From NCBI GenBank assembly GCA_002633005.1, contig NMRA01000369.1, forward strand, positions 378,917 through 442,916: a DNA stretch of 64,000 nucleotides. Reading direction: 5' to 3'. The DNA comes from Phoronis australis (taxonomy: Eukaryota; Phoronida; Phoronidae). A program made the translations under genes and the position numbers. How positions within the stretch are numbered: the stretch's first letter is position 1; the number at the start of each line of letters is the position of its first letter. Below the pieces are notes generated by a model that saw only the letters and a list, made by a program, of their open reading frames with translations, was not told where the DNA came from and did not search any database. Below, piece after piece: positions 13,201 through 24,300 of this stretch.

Positions 13201-15076
13201 AAGTGCTTCCATCAAGTGGGTAATGTGTACTTAGAATTTCTTACCACTGTGATGCTTCACTAATTTTATATATGAATTTAAATTGTCTGAATGTCACATC
13301 TGTAACAAAACCAATACCGTGGAATGCACCATGAGCAAATTTGCAAGAAAGCAATCATCCGCCAAATTAAAGTGCCGCTGTACAGATCAGTAACGATACA
13401 CTTTCTTGGCAATAACTCTTCCATGTACAGTGATTACTTAAAGTCTACAGTACATTGTCTTTCACTGTCAGATTGAAATCAATTTGAAACCTCTACGTAT
13501 GAAATGGCAGAGAAAATCTTTACTCACTTCCAGCCAAGTGTTACATGATGCAAGTTGATTTGGGTTTAATTCTGCAAACTTTTGTGAGAACGAATGATTT
13601 AAGGAAATCCTGAGAGGTTTGCTGTGTAATGCGGTTTGACAAAAAGTAACTTGGAAAAAAGTTTACTTACAACAAAGCATAGGGCGGATGTACGAACATT
13701 GAGTGAGGAAGACCTTTAGAGTGAGGAAGAAACATTTGACCATTTTCAATGACATGCTTTCCTGTAAGAAACCTTTTCTTTTCACCCACACCAGAAATCA
13801 AAAAAAAAACTTTTCCATCATAATATTTAACTTTTGGGTAAAACACTATTTGATTTAATACCATTTTGGAGGGTTATAGCTCTCGATTCTTTGCCAAAGC
13901 CATGGTGAAAGCCACTTCCCATACTGTGAGATTTGGCGCCTGAAATGTAAATTCAAGTTATTAAATACCATGATAAGAACTAAGAAAACTTATAAAAATA
14001 TACTTTTGGTATTCTATAATACCTGCAAGTTAAAACCGTGCAATTAATCAGTCCTTCTCTGAATAAACATTTTCATTTTACTTGCTGGAGTTTCCAGTGT
14101 TCTACACCATCTGGTAAAATGCGTCGCCACAATCTATTTGTCAGCAGATGTGAAACGTATGAACAGCCCGTGACCTGCTTTAAATTAAAACTTTACAACA
14201 ACTTACCAATGCCTGTTGAAGTACATAGGGTGATAAGACAGGTAAATGTACACTTAAGAAAGTACAACTGTTGGTACAGTAAAGGGACACAACGAAATTT
14301 TATTTCATGATTTTTTCCATGAATTATACGTAGTACCAAGTTAAACGATTTCCATACATGTGCAAGTCTTGTAGCACAGCTACCATCGATCAAAGCTTTG
14401 AAAATTTGTGGGCATTTAAAAGACCTTGAAAAAAAGGAAAAAGGCCATTTTTGGTAATATTTTTTTTCCAAAATTGGTGAGGTTATACTGTACATCTACG
14501 CTATAGAGATCAGCTGTTGCATGCTTCCAGCACGTTGGATGGCATTTATGCACTTCTGACACATTTGAGTCTCAGGTGTGGAGAGCACTGAATGACTTAT
14601 AACATCTCAACAGTTTTGTGTACAAGAGGGTAGACAAATGAAATTTTGTATTTCATTTTTACATAAACAGTAAGTATCAATAAATAAGCGCTTAACTGTT
14701 TTAAATTGTGTTGAAGCTATTATCGGATAATTAGAAGAAATGCTGGACATTCACAAAAAATTAGAAGCTCTGCAAAAGGTGAGTAATGGACATTTCTGGT
14801 AATTACTTTTTGAAACTGGCGAGATTTTATACTAAGATTCAGTCTTTCATCAAAGCATATGGTGTCTCTATACTGCATCAAATACACACCTTCACTTGAA
14901 ACATACTGCCCAATGACAGAAGAAGCCCCAGCACTGTTTTCTTGGAACTGAATCTCCGAGACGATAATCTGATCCTCCAAAACAGAGCCACAGTTGGTAC
15001 AGACTGCGTCGCCACGAGCGGGGTCAGTGTCGATCTCACTGCACCCACACTGGGTACACACCAACCCACTAGACAT
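10207..15076 (-). CDS. BRF1: BRF1, TFIIIB 90-kDa subunit (N-terminal three coding exons)
   Basis: Three minus-strand exons join in phase: 14890-15076, 13862-13939 and 10207-10380, giving 146 residues plus one base. Exon 1 starts with ATG at 15076 and holds the TFIIB-type zinc ribbon (Cys 7, 10, 26 and 29), followed by [20 protein letters not shown]. Exon 2 encodes a [14 protein letters not shown] linker. Exon 3 begins the first cyclin fold ([26 protein letters not shown]) and stops at a GTATCC donor (10206-10205). All three match the animal BRF1 order. BRF1 recruits RNA polymerase III to tRNA and 5S genes together with TBP and BDP1, in the nucleus. Human BRF1 is about 677 residues, so roughly four fifths is missing; it should continue to the left of the window. 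Intron 2 contains a large transposable element. I chose the ATG at 15076 rather than the in-frame upstream one at 15121 because it abuts the conserved ribbon. Confidence 0.95.
10668..13330. mobile_element. 2.66-kb DNA transposon-like element with 18-bp perfect TIRs, inside BRF1 intron 2
   Basis: The ends are a perfect 18-bp inverted repeat, GGTGCATTCCACGGTATT at 10668-10685 and its complement at 13313-13330, flanked by ATGA on both sides (a possible 4-bp target duplication). A 14-bp motif, GTTACAGATGTGAC, recurs near the ends: 10847-10860, 11004-11017 (reversed), 11156-11169, 12912-12925, 12926-12939 (last base changed), 13125-13138 and 13293-13306. The four right-hand copies are inverted relative to 10847 and 11156. 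Such subterminal arrays are typical transposase-binding sites. No intact transposase is visible: small open frames at 11512-11748 and 12354-12578 lie in a diverged inner inverted repeat. It is probably a non-autonomous copy; the superfamily is not assigned. Confidence 0.85.
11540..12440. repeat. Inner diverged inverted repeat of the BRF1-intron element
   Basis: The left arm (about 11540-11690) and right arm (about 12273-12440) pair through AACAGCTAACCAGCCCGAAA with its complement near 12330-12349, and through TGGAATTATGGTGTAAA with its complement near 12355-12375. The left arm has about 20 extra bases. The arms are far more diverged than the perfect outer TIRs, so this looks like an older internal duplication or a nested foldback. 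A proline-rich reading ([14 protein letters not shown]) at about 11370-11420 is of doubtful meaning. Confidence 0.55.
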
Positions 15077-15502
15077 GGTCTGGAAGAGAACCAACAACTG
15101 GTTAGTAACTGAATAGGACATGACTAGTTTTAAGGTTATGTGGGAACCTCCAAAAATGCGTAAATTTGTTTAACTGCAAAACATCATATCATTCTCAGGA
15201 ATGACAAAAAAGATTCAGACGAAACATTCAGATACTATGCTATTACACAGTTTTCCATAACCACACTAACAATTATTTTAAAATGTTCCATTTTTGCATG
15301 AGGAGATATCAAGAATTAACATTTTAATAATTTTTATGAAAAAAATCGAGAGTTGCATAAAACAAAAAACGAAATGATACAAAACAGAGTTTTTTGAGAT
15401 TTCCTCATGAATGTTTTTATCAAACAAAATTTGGTCAAGTTCTAAGTACTGTAATTGTTTTGGTATGAAATTATTATACCTTTCTTTCTGCTAATGCGTG
15501 GG

Positions 15503-15750
15503 CTTTTTGGGAACATTTTTGTGCTTTGACCGCGAATTTGTTGCGATCTCGCTGGAGCAGGACACTGTAAATGGTATTAGAAGAAAGTGCAATTTGCTAA
15601 TGGTTTGGTGAAACCCTGTTTTGTATAAATTTATTGAGTTTTGTGTATGATATGGACGACAGCTGAAGAGAAGCACCCATGGAATTCCTTGTCCCGAGTG
15701 TCATACCTTGTAGTATATGTAGTGTGTTGGGGACATTCAGAAGCTGAGCA
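15503..15750 (+). repeat. Copy of the 16354-17467 foldback arm (direct orientation)
   Basis: It matches 17197-17430 in the same orientation through shared blocks: CTTTTTGGGAA, TTTTTGTGCTTTGAC, GCGAATTTGTTGC, AAGCACCCATGGAATT, GAGTGTCATACCTTGTA and TCAGAAGCTGAG. Small indels separate the copies, which appear fairly young. Confidence 0.75.
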
Positions 15751-16039
15751 CGCCTGTGAGGCCATAGGGACAATGCAATACAGACACATGTGAAATGATA
15801 TTTTGCGGTCATACCAGGATCTTCACTTAATAAGCAAACAAGATTCCAATTGTATCCAAAATGTAAATAAATCCCTATTCAGAGTTTCAATACTAAAATA
15901 ATTCTTCAAACCATATTTCACGCATACACTACCTCGCTAAATTATGAAATCGCAAGAGGTGACGAAAGCATAGTTTGGATGCTCAACTATGTCAAAAAAC
16001 TTAATATCCATCTAGTTAAGACTGTAACCAAAATACAGA

Positions 16040-16315
16040 TTATCCTCATGAAATGCTATTTTCTTAAATTTCGTCTTCGGTCTTAACATAGCCCATATTT
16101 TGGTCTTAACATAGCCTGAACTAGTCTTAACCAGGGGCGAATCCACAATTTTGAGTTGGGAGGGCAGGGCGGAGTATTAGCCAGGATTTTGACTGTCAGA
16201 CATTCCCACCCCCGGACTGGGAGAGTTTAAGCCCCCCCCCCTCTAAATCCGCCACTGTTAACTCAACAAAGTTTTGGTCTTAAGTCTTAAGTCAGTTTTC
16301 ATGAATGATCCCGTG
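16040..16315. repeat. Third copy of the CTTAAG-rich repeat, interrupted by a CAG...CTG element
   Basis: Repeated GGTCTTAACATAG and GTCTTAAGTCTTAAGTCAG runs resemble the palindromic body of the repeats at 6836 and 39709. The copy is split by the short element at 16132-16257, whose TTAAC target duplication lies within the repeat, so the CAG...CTG insertion is the later event. Confidence 0.5.
16132..16257. mobile_element. Short CAG...CTG TIR element with 5-bp target duplication (copy 1)
   Basis: It starts CAGGGGCGAATCC and ends GGATTT complement CCGCCACTG, with TTAAC directly repeated on both sides. The interior (GTCAGACATTCCC and a homopolymer-rich centre) is shared with the copies at 54356-54496 and 62994-63142. 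It has no coding capacity. CAG...CTG ends resemble hAT-type elements, but a 5-bp rather than 8-bp duplication is less usual and recalls the hAT5 group. Confidence 0.8.
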
Positions 16316-16353
16316 TCTGGCCCTAGTTACTGAAATACTGTTAACTTTATACA

Positions 16354-17467
16354 GTGACCACCGTCTCTAGTGAACTATAGACGGTGAAGCTCCTATAGGT
16401 GCTTCCTACACTGGAAGCTTTTCGGTGAATTATGCCTGACACTGATTAAACAATCAGTCATGTTGTTATAAGTACCAAGTACCTTTAGCACATTGAGGGG
16501 CATCTTAGGAGGCCATTGATCTCTTTAATTCCTTCAAACTCGAACAAACATTCCCGTTAACAAACTTTTTTCAAGCAGTCTTTCGTTCAGTTCCCCAATT
16601 CAGCAACTGGCCATTTTTAACACAACCTGCAGCAGGTGGTATGATGTCATATCCCCTGGCGTGCACTGTGTAAAAATGGCCAGTATCTGATTTTGGGAAC
16701 TGAGCGAAGAACTGCTTGAAGAAAAAAGTTTGATAACGGGAGTATTTGTTTGACTTGGAAGGAATTAAAGACATGCATCCCAAGGTGTCCCTCCAACTGC
16801 AAAAGGTTCCGTCTCTACTGCCTAGTACTGGATACACTGGCAGGGGTCCTCAGCTTCCGTTCGTCCCCAATACACTATATATATACTACACAAAACAGGG
16901 GTTCAACAAACAAATGAGGAATTGTTCTTTCTCCCAATACCAATTTCGGTGCCTTGCTCCACCGAGATGAAACAAATTCGCGGTCAAAGCACAAAAATCT
17001 TCCCAAAAAGTCGCTACGAATTGTCTAGTTTGTCACGGAAGGTCATGACATTAATAACTTCACACTTAGCCAGACCATTTCATAACCTTCTGTGATGAGC
17101 CGGCAATTGCCGTCCATTCGTAACTCATCGGATTATTCCGTATCCTACTTGACCTTAAACCCGACTCGCGTGAAGCATATCGATAGTATGCAGCGACTTT
17201 TTGGGAAGATTTTTGTGCTTTGACTGCGAATTTGTTGCAAACTCGGTGGAACAGGACACCGTAATTGGTATTGAGAGAAAGAAAAATTCCTCATGGTTTG
17301 TTTAACCCGAGTTTTGTGTTTGCTATGGAACGCTGAAGTGAAGCACCCATGGAATTTCTAGTCCAGAGTGTCATACCTTGTAATATAATAGTATTCTGTA
17401 TAGTGTATTGGGGACGGTCAGAAGCTGAGGAAGCCTGTGGTACTGTACTAGTAGAGACGGTGGTCAC
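16354..17467. mobile_element. 1.1-kb foldback element with GTGACCACCGTCTCTA ends
   Basis: The ends are GTGACCACCGTCTCTA at 16354-16369 and its exact complement at 17452-17467. Inside, 16847-17014 is the diverged reverse complement of 17197-17430, separated by a spacer of about 180 bp. A partial direct copy lies at 15503-15750. Open frames within the arms are side effects of the repeat. No transposase was seen, and the superfamily is unassigned. Confidence 0.65.
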
Positions 17468-17938
17468 CACAGGCACATTTAATCAGCGCTCGACCATATA
17501 ATAATAAAGAGTATTACACTCCGAAACCCTATAGTCGTCCGCCTAAGCATAAAACCGGCTTGTTGTCTTACTCACCCAATTATTCCACTTCAAAGTTATG
17601 ATCTGAATAGGACTTGATTTAACTCTCACAAATATATATAGTATTCGTTGATTCAAACGTTTTCTTTTACTTAAGCCGAGTTGTTCAACTGTGCATTGCT
17701 TTTCGGCAGCCATTTTATAATGACACCTATGGTCGTCATGTGCTGCCGCCTTTTGAAAGGACAGAAAACCACACAGAAAAAGGCCAAGAAAATAGTGGAA
17801 AGTGGTTTACAGCAACTCTACTTCAACCACAAACTGTTTTACTGGTATGATATCGATTTTTAAATCGATNTAGTAGAGACGGTGGTCACCACAGGCACAT
17901 TTAATCAGCGCTCGACCATATAATAATAAAGAGTATTA
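17449..17938. repeat. 68-bp exact direct repeat (17449-17516 and 17871-17938) abutting a single N
   Basis: The two copies are identical over 68 bases, from TAGTAGAGACGGTGG to AAAGAGTATTA. The second starts immediately after the single N at 17870. A perfect repeat beginning exactly at an ambiguity symbol, among otherwise diverged repeats, suggests a join of two assembly pieces or haplotypes rather than a biological duplication. Confidence 0.7.
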
Positions 17939-18393
17939 TATCGTCGAGGGTTGATTAAAGGTGCCTGTGGCTTTGCACTCAGGTTGGGTTGCCCTGTCGT
18001 TACAATAAGGTTAAAATTCGTCAACATTATTGAAATTCAGCCAGAATTGAGCATAAACCAAGTACAAACCAGAAATAACAGAGATTCAGCCCTCAGTCAC
18101 GCATGTGAACAACAACGGGTAAAAATGACGAGAGAAAGCAGAAACCACTCAAACATCACTGAACCAAATCGTGTGGTTCAACAACAGGAAACTGGTTCAC
18201 ACACATAGGGGATTCGTTTAAGTTCCCTTTATTATATTTTATGTCATATTCCAAGTTTATCAAATAATTAATCAAATTATTTTTTCGTATCATACATTTT
18301 TAAAAACTAACCCAAAGGGGCAATATAAAGGAAATTGTTTTCATAGTATAAATATTACCTTGGAACATAGTGATTTTGGGTACAGTTGGTAAA

Positions 18394-21300
18394 ATGCCAC
18401 CGAGACGGGACCGTAAACGAAGAAGAAATTGGAAACGCTTTGGTAATACCTTGATTAAAATAAAGTAATTCTACAGCCACATTAGACTTTTATCACACGC
18501 GTCATAAATATAGAAACATTTTAGCTTAGGATCGCTCAACATTCAATGCACATCACTGTGAACTGGTTAAATAGAACCTGAAGATGAGCCTGAGATATGT
18601 CTCAAAATATCGCTTTTTAAATTATGTTACCTACTGATGTCGTTTGGATTTTTATTTGCACTGTTGTATGTGATGTAAAGACAAGATCTCTATTTAGACA
18701 GTTGGAAAGAACAGAAATTAAACTAGTAAAAACAGATCAAAGTCGTGTCTTCAATGAATTGATGCCAAATTAGTGATTTTTAAATTTAAGTTTACTTTCA
18801 CATGCCATGACTTTTAATTTTATTTTATAGTTAAGTTGCGTTTACATGGTTTACAGAGTACACCCCACTCACTCTGATCATCTGCAGATGGCGCTTTTCC
18901 ATACCCAATGTGTTTGCAATGCAACAAACCTAATCTTGTGGAAATAATTATAGGGTCAGTTCGTTATTACAAAGAATTACTTGCTCAATTATCTCCGGCA
19001 TGTCTTTATGAATAGGCTTGAATTGCTGCTTGGCTGGAGTAAGTCACCTCGCTTAGGCTTGTCTTGTTGTAGCAAGGTCTACAAAACCTGTTCTCATTTC
19101 ATGACTCAAAACATTTTCCCATTCAGTGACTTTACCCAACATAGAGGGTTGTGAGCATGTGATAACATCTAGCTTCTTTGTTAACTGCCAAGCACAGTCT
19201 TTTGGCTGGTATGACAAAAGGCAGGCGAATTATCTACCAGACTTATTACAGACCACTTGTGAACACAGTAAAACCCAGAGCGAATTGGTACGTTTAGAAA
19301 CAATAGATTGTCATAACTTCGGTTGTAGTTGGGTGATTTTGGCGATTCAAAAACTAAACGTTACCACCATTTGACGAGGATTTTAGAAGTGCTTTTGGTT
19401 TATGTTCAAATGTGTTATAACTTAACTTTTACTTTTAACACCACTGTGACAGTCCAGTCAGGCTAGATACCATCTTACTGGAGATTAGAACAATTATCAA
19501 ACAAAAGAGAGCTGGCCCTCCAACCATAAATGCCAGAATGGAGTTAATCAGTCGTGTAAGATATTGGCTACAGGGGTCATCTTCCCAACTTGCTGTTGGG
19601 CTATAGAATCGAACAAGTTGGGAGCAACGGGAAAACTCCGTAATGAATCCCATTTTGTGTTGGTGCAGCTGACTAACTTGCTGCCAAATTTTGGTCAGAC
19701 AGATGTTGAAAGCTATTCAGCTCGTCTCCAATTTAATCTTCCCAAAATATTTCAAAGAACGCACTTTCTGCGCCAAAAAATTCCATGCAACACAGACGAT
19801 ACATCGATCGTGACCTATGCAGCACACACTGATCGAAATTCTAAAACTTAGTGAGGTCTCTGGAGCCATACGGTGGTTGAGGACACTGTGTATATGTGGA
19901 TACTCATTGATCTAATTTGAGGGATATGGTTTGCAAAAACTGCGCGAGCTCATTCAAATGTTGATGGTGTGGCAACTGAAATTTACGTTACTCAGAATGC
20001 ACGGAAAATAAACTTGTTTCGTCCCTGCTTGCCCCTAGCTGTTACTAAATTTTCTGTTTTCAAGTATCGCAAGAAACGTTTGCAAAGTGATAAATATTCC
20101 CAAACAATACTCAACGTCAGTGGTTTCTTACTTATTGTAATAAATGCCATTTGAAATATTTTCAGGACACAACAATGATTGCCGGAAGTCAAATGCGTCA
20201 GAGCAGACCTCTGGAGATGATATCCTTTTTATTGATCTGTACATCTACATGGCTGCTGCCCAATCATCGTGTATAATCGGTAAGGTCTCGAGACAAAATC
20301 GTTGGCCATAATTGATCTTTTTTTATTTTTTCAAGTTGGGTATACTTTGTTGTGAATGGCCACAATTTCTGAAATTATTGTCTGATGATAGCGATGATAC
20401 AGAACCTAAAATTAGGATTTATTAGATGCCGCATTTATTGATATATAAAAAAATATAAAGAACACTTTCCACCATATTTTGTCCTAAATTGGTGTTTTCT
20501 TATTGTAGGGATTGAAAATAATAGGTCTAAATAAAAGAAGTCCTTCTTGCAAATGTTTTTACTGTCTAAAGTACATTGCTTCACCAGAAGTGTGAACTCT
20601 AGGTCATGACGACTATTCAGGCGCCCAGTTTATCAATATTCCCGGTCATAGATGAGATATATGATTGTAGTGACGCTCACGTGTTTTTATTAGAAAAAAT
20701 GTTACTTCTGAATTCATAAATTCTAGAATGTGTACTTACACTCTTAGGGACATTCTCGGTAAGAATGATAATTTTACAGAAATTAGCAGCGGTAAAGACT
20801 TGAGCCCACTTCCTCTGCAGAAACAGCCAAACGTTCTAACATTTTGCCAAGTGCCACGCATTTGAAAAACGAATTATTTTAAGCATAATTATTTAAATGG
20901 TAAAGACTCGGTCCTTGATATCCGCAAATGTTTGTCAAACAATGGGGAAAATTGGCAATTTGTTATCCCATCCAACAATAATCCATTTTTGGCCTGAAAA
21001 CCAATGATGTACCCTAATAACCACCATGATTGTAAAGCACTTTTTAAGGATTTTTTTGCCAAGTAACGTCTAGGATACAATTTTCTTAGCTACCACTGGA
21101 CCAACAACCGTGGGGTGAAGCACTTCACAGGAAATGTACAATTAGCTTAGAGGATTTTTGTAATCTTCCTGGACAGTAATGTGGGAGAATGGGTACCCAT
21201 TCTCTGAGTGCATTCTAAAATGGAAAAGTTATGCAATCACTAAAAATAGTATTTTCCAGCTCCATTTTATGTGGAATGAGTTTAATTAAGAGTTGGTTTG

Positions 21301-24300
21301 TATGTCAGACACAATTCTTCTTAACTGTGTAAATATTTAGAAATACCAGGCTTTTATTATGACAAAGAAAAGAAAAGGTATTTCCGCATTTTACCTGGAC
21401 ACTGCCAAATACCTGGAGGTATCACCAGTGAGGTGCTGAAGAAAAAGAAAATTGAGATCAAAAGGAAAGAAGATCTTCAATTATCTGAGTTGAGTAAGCA
21501 GTATCGAGTGTCGGACATTCATCGCAACATACTTGGCAGACACCCTTTGAAGTCTGCCTCAATAAATAACATATCATCCAGGGTGCTTCTTCGCCAGACA
21601 CTGGGAAGTGTGTTATCTCCTCGACTAGAAGAATTGACGTACAGGATGTGTGCAAAAAAGTTATCTCCATATCTGCAAAAGAGTCTCGAGCCCTATGTAG
21701 AGAGTCCTTTGCACTTACTGTTGAATGAAAATCAGAACGAGATTTGGAGTGCTTCTTCAGAGAAACGCACACTGGGTAGTAACCTGCAGTGTATTAGAAT
21801 TAATGGTGCTTTAGTGAACAGTGAGAGTAACCCTCTTGTGTCATCCCCTTGTACTAACTTAACAATCACACCATGGTGTTCGTCAGTGCCTCACACTATC
21901 ACCTCGTTATGTTATGCTACTCCAAAGCATTCCGACGCCAACTCAGCAATTCTCTTCACAACAGTGTGCCCTCTGGGCACCGATGCTAGTCGCGCTTACA
22001 TCAAGGAATACGGCTATGGTACAGACTCTGACACTGTGTCATGTAATAACTTTCACCTGGGCGTCAAGGCCACATGGACATGCGCCTGGAACCCATGGCT
22101 ACAGCAGTTCAGTGTTGGATCAGAGAAGTGTGCACTGATTGTTGACACGGCGACTAGGTATCTATGGCAACTAGACACAAAAGGAAGCGATGTACTGTCA
22201 CAGATTTTCACTGGAGAGGTAAAAGTATATCGAATAATTATTTTTTAAAATCAAGACAGTGTTGAATGACTTTCCATCATGAACTTGTCTTTACAGTAAA
22301 ATTTCACCACTTTTGGACAACAATAATTTACACTTTTCATTTTTCAAAGGCATCCATCTTTGTTTTGAATGTTTGCAATTTTGTAAAACATCTCCTAATG
22401 GTAGCTCTGGTTTTGGTGCTATGCATCATATTTTTAAAAAGATGGTGGAATTGTATGTCACTTGTCTGCCAAATTCTGTCATAATTAGTGAAATTTTTAA
22501 TGTAAAATAATTAATATGTTTAGATTCTTCATCTAAGTTGCTACAGCCAGCATATTTATCAAAAAAATCTTTTGCAAGTGGAGCATGATATTATGTCAGC
22601 CAAGTGTTTTGTTTGAAATCAGTAAAAAGAGGTGTTTATTACACAGTTACTTGTTGGTGTTTTGCAGAATTGGAATGTCCTGCTGAGTGGAACACGGTCG
22701 GGGAAAATTTGTCAGCATGATTTAAGAGTGTCAAGGAAACGCTGTGTTCAATATGTCAGTCATCCATCCAGCGTGTGTAGCCTGCATATGATGTCATCTG
22801 GACAACACATTATAGCTAGCGATTTTGCTGGAAATGTAATTTTTATATGAATAGGAGCATTTATTGTTGTTTCAACTCGCTTGTAGTGCTGAATATTTAA
22901 AGAGTTTTTAAGAAATCACATTTGTGGCAGTTATGTCACTGAAAGTTGTTCAGATAATAGTTTTTGTGAGATATGAAACAAGGTGGATTTTTGTCTTACT
23001 TCCCTTGACATCATGGTGTTCACCTGGTAATTGACCTATCGCAAGCTCCGCCCACTTGCTTAGAGTCGACAAACAAACAATAAGTTTTACCTGAAAATGT
23101 GTTGTTTGACGGGTAAAATGGCAGCTTGGAAACGAAGGTGTGTCAAGAATGCTGCTTTCCGATTGGTCATTTGAGCCATCGCTCAAAATCCTGGCGATAG
23201 GTCAATTCACAGCGGGAATGTGATTGAAATTTGTAATCTTCAACCTCATGCTGGTTTTTGACGTTCAGGGGCTGGAAAGGTAACAAGATGATGATTTTGT
23301 CCTGCTCTTGTATGTTTGGAAGCCCGCTAGTTGTCTATTCCATTCTGGGTTCGGCTATTCATATATCATAAGGGTTAATAAAATAATTTTGCCCAGGACC
23401 ATAAACCCTTTATTAAGCTGTGCATAGTTACACAGTCCATCTAGGACAGTTGTATGTCTAAGAGCATGGTTCACCAAAGAACTGCTTTCATTGACCTTGT
23501 TTGCCAATTTCGAAAAAGCCTGTTGTGTGTGAAGGATGCCCATGATTTGTAAACATCCCCAAAATTCTAAGTCCCTAAGCAGACTAGTTAACCCATCCAA
23601 GACCAAAATGTTATGACATGTAGTGGTGTTTTTCACTTGTAAGTGCAATGTCGTCACTGCTGCACCATGTGCACATTGCTCTGTAAGAGTCGTTCTATGA
23701 TTACTTTTTCATTCATTGATCAGTTCAGTTTAAATTTACGGTAAAATCTCATTAATTTAGGACATGATATGGCGGACAAGTCGGTCTTATTATTTGTAAA
23801 AGATAGGTTTTAATAGCTACAAATATCCAATTTTTGTATCATTCTAAGTTCTAAACCATAAATAGTTTCAGGCCTAATGTTTTTGAGAAATTACGGGCCC
23901 TTCACAGCTGTACACTGCTAAAAGCTTATTTGAACAATATAAAAATTGAGGTTTTATCATAGTTACAAAATACCTGCTCACAACGCGTTTGTTGTGTCAC
24001 ATTTCAGATCAAAATGTGGGATCTGAGGCAAAGCAAAGTGGTGCAATCATATGAGGGACATGTGAATGAATACAAGACATTACCAGTCAAGCTTGACTCC
24101 ACGGAAAGTCTGTTGTACGCAGGTAGGTGTGGTCACCTAAAGCAAGAACCAAGAATATATCTTCCACACCATGTTGAGATTGACATATTCATATACAAGA
24201 ATATTTTATTGTGAAATTCATTTGATTCAGCCGCTGATCTGATTCTTATCTTGGGGACTTTTTGTTGTTAGTGAAAATGTGCAATCCATTTCATGTCCCT

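Larger units (their letters stand above)
15077..18393. other. Divergent intergenic region between BRF1 and DCAF4, filled with repeats
   Basis: BRF1 (minus) and DCAF4 (plus) start at opposite edges, so both promoters should lie here. No clear TATA box or initiator could be assigned. Most of 15.5-17.95 kb is repeat sequence, listed separately. Open frames at 17681-17863 and 17951-18208 show no family motif. Confidence 0.7.

Noticed and set aside
15077-15121. In-frame upstream ATG at 15121 as the BRF1 start
   Set aside because: The 15 extra residues are not conserved and a start directly before the zinc ribbon (15076) fits the family.
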